NCBI RefSeq assembly: GCF_005144585.1
Contig: NZ_SSMQ01000028.1
Span: 1-64,000 of the forward strand
Length of the DNA stretch: 64,000 nucleotides
Source: Polyangium fumosum
Lineage (GTDB): Bacteria; Myxococcota_A; Polyangia; Polyangiales; Polyangiaceae
Direction of reading: 5' to 3'
The notes under the pieces were generated by a model. That model ran no database searches. It was not told the origin of the DNA and worked only from the letters and a program-made list of their open reading frames with translations. Of the stretch, positions 61,325-64,000 are shown in pieces (position 1 is the first letter of the stretch; each line of letters begins with the position of its first letter). The position numbers and the translations under genes were made by a program.

Positions 61325-62172
61325 GCGCGCGCCTCCCGGATCGCCGCGCGCCGCGGGGGCTGGCATCGAGGGCAATGATAGGTGGAGCGTCGCGCCTCGC
61401 CCTGGCGGCGCATTTCGAGGAGGGCGCCGCAATCGTAGCAGGGTTCGCCCGCGCGGCGGTACACGGCGAGGGGCCCTTCGCCGGGACGCGCGCCTTCGCG
61501 GGTGGTCCGCGTGTGGCCGTGGTGCGCGCCGGGCCCGCTTGCATGGGGTTTCGCTGTCGCATTGGCGACCATGATGCGGCGGGCAAACACGAGCAGGCGC
61601 GCGAGCTCCTCGTCGGAGAACGCGGAGACGGGGGCGAACGGGTCGAGCCGCTCGTGAAAGAGGATCTCGCTTTTGTAGACGTTGCCGATCCCGGCGACGA
61701 CCTGCTGATCCATGAGCGCGTCGCCGATCTCCCTGCCGGCCATGCGCCGGAGCCGGGCGAGCGCGGCGGCTTCGTCGAACGCGGGGGCGATGAGGTCCGG
61801 GCCGAGCCTGCCGATCGCGGCATCCCCGGCGAGCAAGCTCGCGCGGACGAGGCGCGCGACGGGCGCGCGGAAGCAGACGGCGACGAGCGCGGGCACGGCG
61901 AGCACGGCGGTGGCGGAGGCCGGAGACCGGCGCCAGCGCTCGTGCTCGCCATAAAGGTGCCAGGCGCCGCCCATGCGGAGATGGGTGTGGAGGACGGTGC
62001 CCTCGTCGAAAAAGACGAGCAGGTTCTTGCCCCGCGCCTCGACCTTGGTGACGAGGTGGCCGGCGAGCCTTTCGATCGACTGGTGCCGGAGCACGAGCGC
62101 GCGCACGGGCTGTCCCACGAGCCGCGGGCCGAGCGCGCTGGCAATGCGGTGGAGGGTATCGCCTTCGGGCAC
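61321..62172 (-). CDS. nei: Fpg/Nei-family DNA glycosylase/AP lyase
   Basis: 283 residues. The N-terminus MPEGDT has the catalytic Pro2 and Glu3 of the family, in the PEGD form typical of Nei rather than the PELP of Fpg. KVEARGKNLLVFF carries the conserved Lys of the family. The C-terminal CYDCGALLE, YHCPRC zinc finger is complete. It excises oxidised pyrimidines. Its stop overlaps the helicase start (GTGA), so the two are translationally coupled in a repair operon. Confidence 0.93.
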   Translation of the reverse strand: MPEGDTLHRIASALGPRLVGQPVRALVLRHQSIERLAGHLVTKVEARGKNLLVFFDEGTVLHTHLRMGGAWHLYGEHERWRRSPASATAVLAVPALVAVCFRAPVARLVRASLLAGDAAIGRLGPDLIAPAFDEAAALARLRRMAGREIGDALMDQQVVAGIGNVYKSEILFHERLDPFAPVSAFSDEELARLLVFARRIMVANATAKPHASGPGAHHGHTRTTREGARPGEGPLAVYRRAGEPCYDCGALLEMRRQGEARRSTYHCPRCQPPRRAAIREARA

Positions 62173-62228
62173 AGGTTTGTCCTATCAGCGCCGAGGAGAA
62201 TCGACAAGCGGGCGACGGGGAGCGCGCA

Positions 62229-62895
62229 TCACTCGGGCTCGCGCCTGGCTCCCTTGGCCTTCTTCACGCGGTGTAGGACATCCCGTGCCTTGCCCACGAA
62301 CCGACCTAGCTCGGGGAGTTGCCGCAGACCCTTGGCTTCGCCGAGGACACGAGCGAGCGCGCCCGCGAGCTCTGCATACCGAACCGGGCTCTTGTGGATC
62401 CCCCGCTCCGTCATCGGGACGAGCCCGGCGTCGGCCAGCGCCCGAGCGGGCGCCTCGATGAATTCCACGTTCTTTTGGCGCGTATGCACGGCAAGGAGCC
62501 AGGCCTCCGTTGCCTCGCGCGGCAGCGTGATGATCGCAGACGGCGGCACACCTCCGGCCATCCACGACTTGATGTGCGTACACAAGGGCGAGAGTTCGTC
62601 CACGGAGTCGTCGTGCAGGAGGTGGACACGAATCTCGGGCTCATGTCGCACATCGGCATCAACCTGCACGACGATCAAGTCGTACCTCGCGACCGTGACG
62701 GGAAACGCGACGCTTCGCAGGTACTTTTCTCACCGCCTGCCAGCCGGTTCCCTGCGACATCTGCCCTTGCCGAAGTGCGTCGAAATTGGGCTGAAGAGGG
62801 GTGATGACGAGCTGGGGCTCACGGACGAGTCCACGAACGATTCTCTCGAGGACCGCAAAGTCCGTCGAGCCCTCGCAAACGATACCGACGCGCAT
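62229..62895 (-). pseudogene. DUF4276/TOPRIM-like protein, split by a one-base frameshift
   Basis: The N-terminal part (62895 to about 62728, MRVGIVCEGSTDFAVLERIV) and the C-terminal part (from about 62724 to 62229, starting YLRSVAFPV, YDLIVVQVDADV) are in different frames and join exactly if one base is removed from an A-tract (T at 62725-62728 on the plus strand). The joined protein would have about 220 residues with CEGSTD (catalytic Glu) and a DxD-like VDAD, the features of DUF4276/TOPRIM proteins. It follows the ATPase stop by 3 bp. It may be a real mutation or a sequence error. Confidence 0.75.
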
Positions 62896-62898
62896 GGG

Positions 62899-64000
62899 TC
62901 ACCAGATGTTCGGAACGCCACCGCCGAGCGCTCCCTGGACCCATAGCTGTGACAACGTCATGCCTTGCTCCTCGGCTTTGTGGATGGCATCCGTGTAAGC
63001 GACCCGCTCGACGCGTGTTTGCCCCTGCTCGGTGCGGTCGACGAGGAAGAGACGCACGCCGTCGTCCGCGAGCGGAAGGCCGTCGAGGACGAGGGGGTTA
63101 TGCGTCGTGAGGATGACTTGTTTGGCCTGCGAAGATGTGGAATCAGCCATCTTGCGGACGAGCGCACGAGCAAGGCGCGGGTGCAGCGCATGATCGATGT
63201 TCTCGATGGCAAAAAATTTCGGGGCACGCGAATGGTACAAAAGCGCGAAAGCGAAGAGCACGTAGAGGGCTCCCTCGCTGGCATCATACGCCGAGAGGCG
63301 ATTGCTCCCTCGCCTCATGTAGCGGTCGGTAAAACGAACGATCTCGCGTACGGCTGGAATCGTAGGCGACAAGAGGTCGGGAGAGGGGGGCTCGCTGCCC
63401 ACGTCGGCGACCCAATCGAGGAGTTCGAGGAGTTCATCCTTCGGCAAGCGAGCGCCCATCGGACCGATCGCCTCAGCCAGGCGCCCTCCCTGGAGCCCCA
63501 GCGGATCGGATTGGTACAAATCCGCCTGCGTGCCACGAAGCACGGATGTCTGCGGGTCGTAAATGACGAAATGAGCAAGAGCATCGAAGAGACGCGTCGC
63601 CTCGGGGGGAATACCAAAAGGGTGCGACGCCGCGAGACCACGAGCCGGATCGCTCGGCATGAACCGTATCGGATCAGCCTGGTTCTCGTGGTAACTCGCA
63701 CCACCAGGCCAGCGCGTGAAGATCGTCTCTCCCGCGCTTTCGAGCGTCTCGTTGTTGAATCGCCACGGGCTTGCCGGAATCTTCCCGGGATCCATGGACG
63801 CTCGATACAGGGCCTGTTCTGAGGACACGGCCTCGAGGACGATCGTGCGCTCTTTCCTCCCGCCGAAGTTGCTCTTGTAAAGTCGCGGTACACCCGGACG
63901 AACGCCCCGGCGCAAAAGGGCCGCGTCGTCCACGCGCGCGTCTGCAGCCGCCCCGAGAACGCCAATCGCTTCGAGCACGGCGGTTTTCCCCGACCCATTC
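62899..64000 (-). CDS. OLD/AAA15-type ATPase, 5' truncated by window edge
   Basis: The frame remains open to the window end, where NGSGKT (Walker A) is encoded at about 63982-63999. The first Met inside is not the start. Later parts include an ABC-like signature region (SAYDASEGALYVLF), FFAIENIDHALHP (Walker B with the His-Pro of OLD-like ATPases) and QVILTTHNPLVLDGL (the H-loop region). Paired with the DUF4276/TOPRIM-like gene 3 bp downstream, it resembles two-gene OLD-family or AbiL/PARIS-like defence ATPase-nuclease pairs. No membrane segments are seen. Confidence 0.85.
   Translation of the reverse strand, partial: NGSGKTAVLEAIGVLGAAADARVDDAALLRRGVRPGVPRLYKSNFGGRKERTIVLEAVSSEQALYRASMDPGKIPASPWRFNNETLESAGETIFTRWPGGASYHENQADPIRFMPSDPARGLAASHPFGIPPEATRLFDALAHFVIYDPQTSVLRGTQADLYQSDPLGLQGGRLAEAIGPMGARLPKDELLELLDWVADVGSEPPSPDLLSPTIPAVREIVRFTDRYMRRGSNRLSAYDASEGALYVLFAFALLYHSRAPKFFAIENIDHALHPRLARALVRKMADSTSSQAKQVILTTHNPLVLDGLPLADDGVRLFLVDRTEQGQTRVERVAYTDAIHKAEEQGMTLSQLWVQGALGGGVPNIW

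Noticed and set aside
59246-61378. 710-residue open frame on the plus strand
   Set aside because: It lies opposite the Lhr helicase, whose motifs are complete and ordered; the shadow shows only charged low-complexity sequence.
62229-62895. Programmed frameshift joining the two DUF4276 parts
   Set aside because: The join needs +1 (or -2) slippage at GAGAAAAG, which is not a standard -1 heptamer, and no downstream stimulatory structure is obvious. A mutation or sequence error is simpler, though not excluded.

Overview
The window is about 64 kb of very GC-rich chromosomal DNA from what is almost certainly a myxobacterium (Myxococcota, probably order Polyangiales). The signs are: many lipoproteins with Gly/Ser/Ala-rich linkers behind the lipobox Cys, several large Ser/Thr protein kinases (one fused to cyclase-like, AAA and repeat domains), PEGA-domain proteins, FG-GAP and MopE-like Cys-rich surface proteins, a MYXO-CTERM-like C-terminus, and codon use strongly biased to G/C in third position. 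No rRNA, tRNA, CRISPR array or transposase was recognised. Functions are assigned by reading motifs, not by searches.

The most notable locus is at 2397-8285 (minus strand). A HEAT/ARM-like protein and a winged-helix/SWIM zinc-finger protein overlap by ATGA. They are followed by a structured non-coding segment bounded by about 45-nt inverted repeats (4189-4456) and then by a retron-type reverse transcriptase with the NAxxH, YADD and VTG motifs. This is a complete retron (msr-msd-RT plus two accessory genes), resembling the myxobacterial msDNA retrons and the ARM + WHSWIM retron class. Its 3' flank (1468-2377) carries two direct copies of a 300-bp repeat with long internal inverted repeats. A second defence-like locus lies at the right edge (62229-64000, minus): an OLD/AAA15-type ATPase, cut by the window end, with a DUF4276/TOPRIM-like partner broken by a one-base frameshift.

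Layout. 1-1452: L,D-transpeptidase-like protein (5' truncated). 1468-2377: repeats. 2397-8285: retron. 8461-14753: esterase lipoprotein, LOG-family protein, AarF/UbiB kinase, lipoprotein, sigma-70 factor, SDR. 14829-17120: Baeyer-Villiger-type monooxygenase (co-directional with the SDR) divergent from a TetR regulator, with palindromic operator-like sites between. 17121-24004: giant kinase/AAA regulator, Vps62-like lipoprotein, LPG-synthase-type membrane protein, OB-like lipoprotein. 24190-29207: SRPBCC protein with a Zn-alcohol dehydrogenase, Cys-rich lipoprotein, STAS-like protein, MscS channel. 29306-39500: redoxin, kinase, acyl-CoA ligase, SDR, lipoproteins, Nudix hydrolase, methyltransferase. 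39584-45298: three-gene operon of kinase, FG-GAP lipoprotein and TPR/PEGA protein. 45308-52269: CxxCH MYXO-CTERM protein, a lipoprotein with 38 consecutive prolines, orphan B3/B4-domain protein, S1P-lyase-like PLP enzyme, hydrolase, lipoproteins. 52341-52715: 42/43-bp tandem repeats. 52724-54633: LysR divergent from an NmrA-like protein. 54842-56538: trypsin-like protease, palindrome plus MITE-like element, STAS-like protein. 56618-62172: Lhr helicase and Nei glycosylase, coupled by GTGA.

Signalling modules (kinases, PEGA/FG-GAP surface proteins, TetR, LysR, sigma factor) are interspersed with envelope lipoproteins, a DNA-repair pair and two antiphage-like loci. The intergenic palindromes and miniature elements are probably chromosomal repeat families, which a genome-wide count would confirm.
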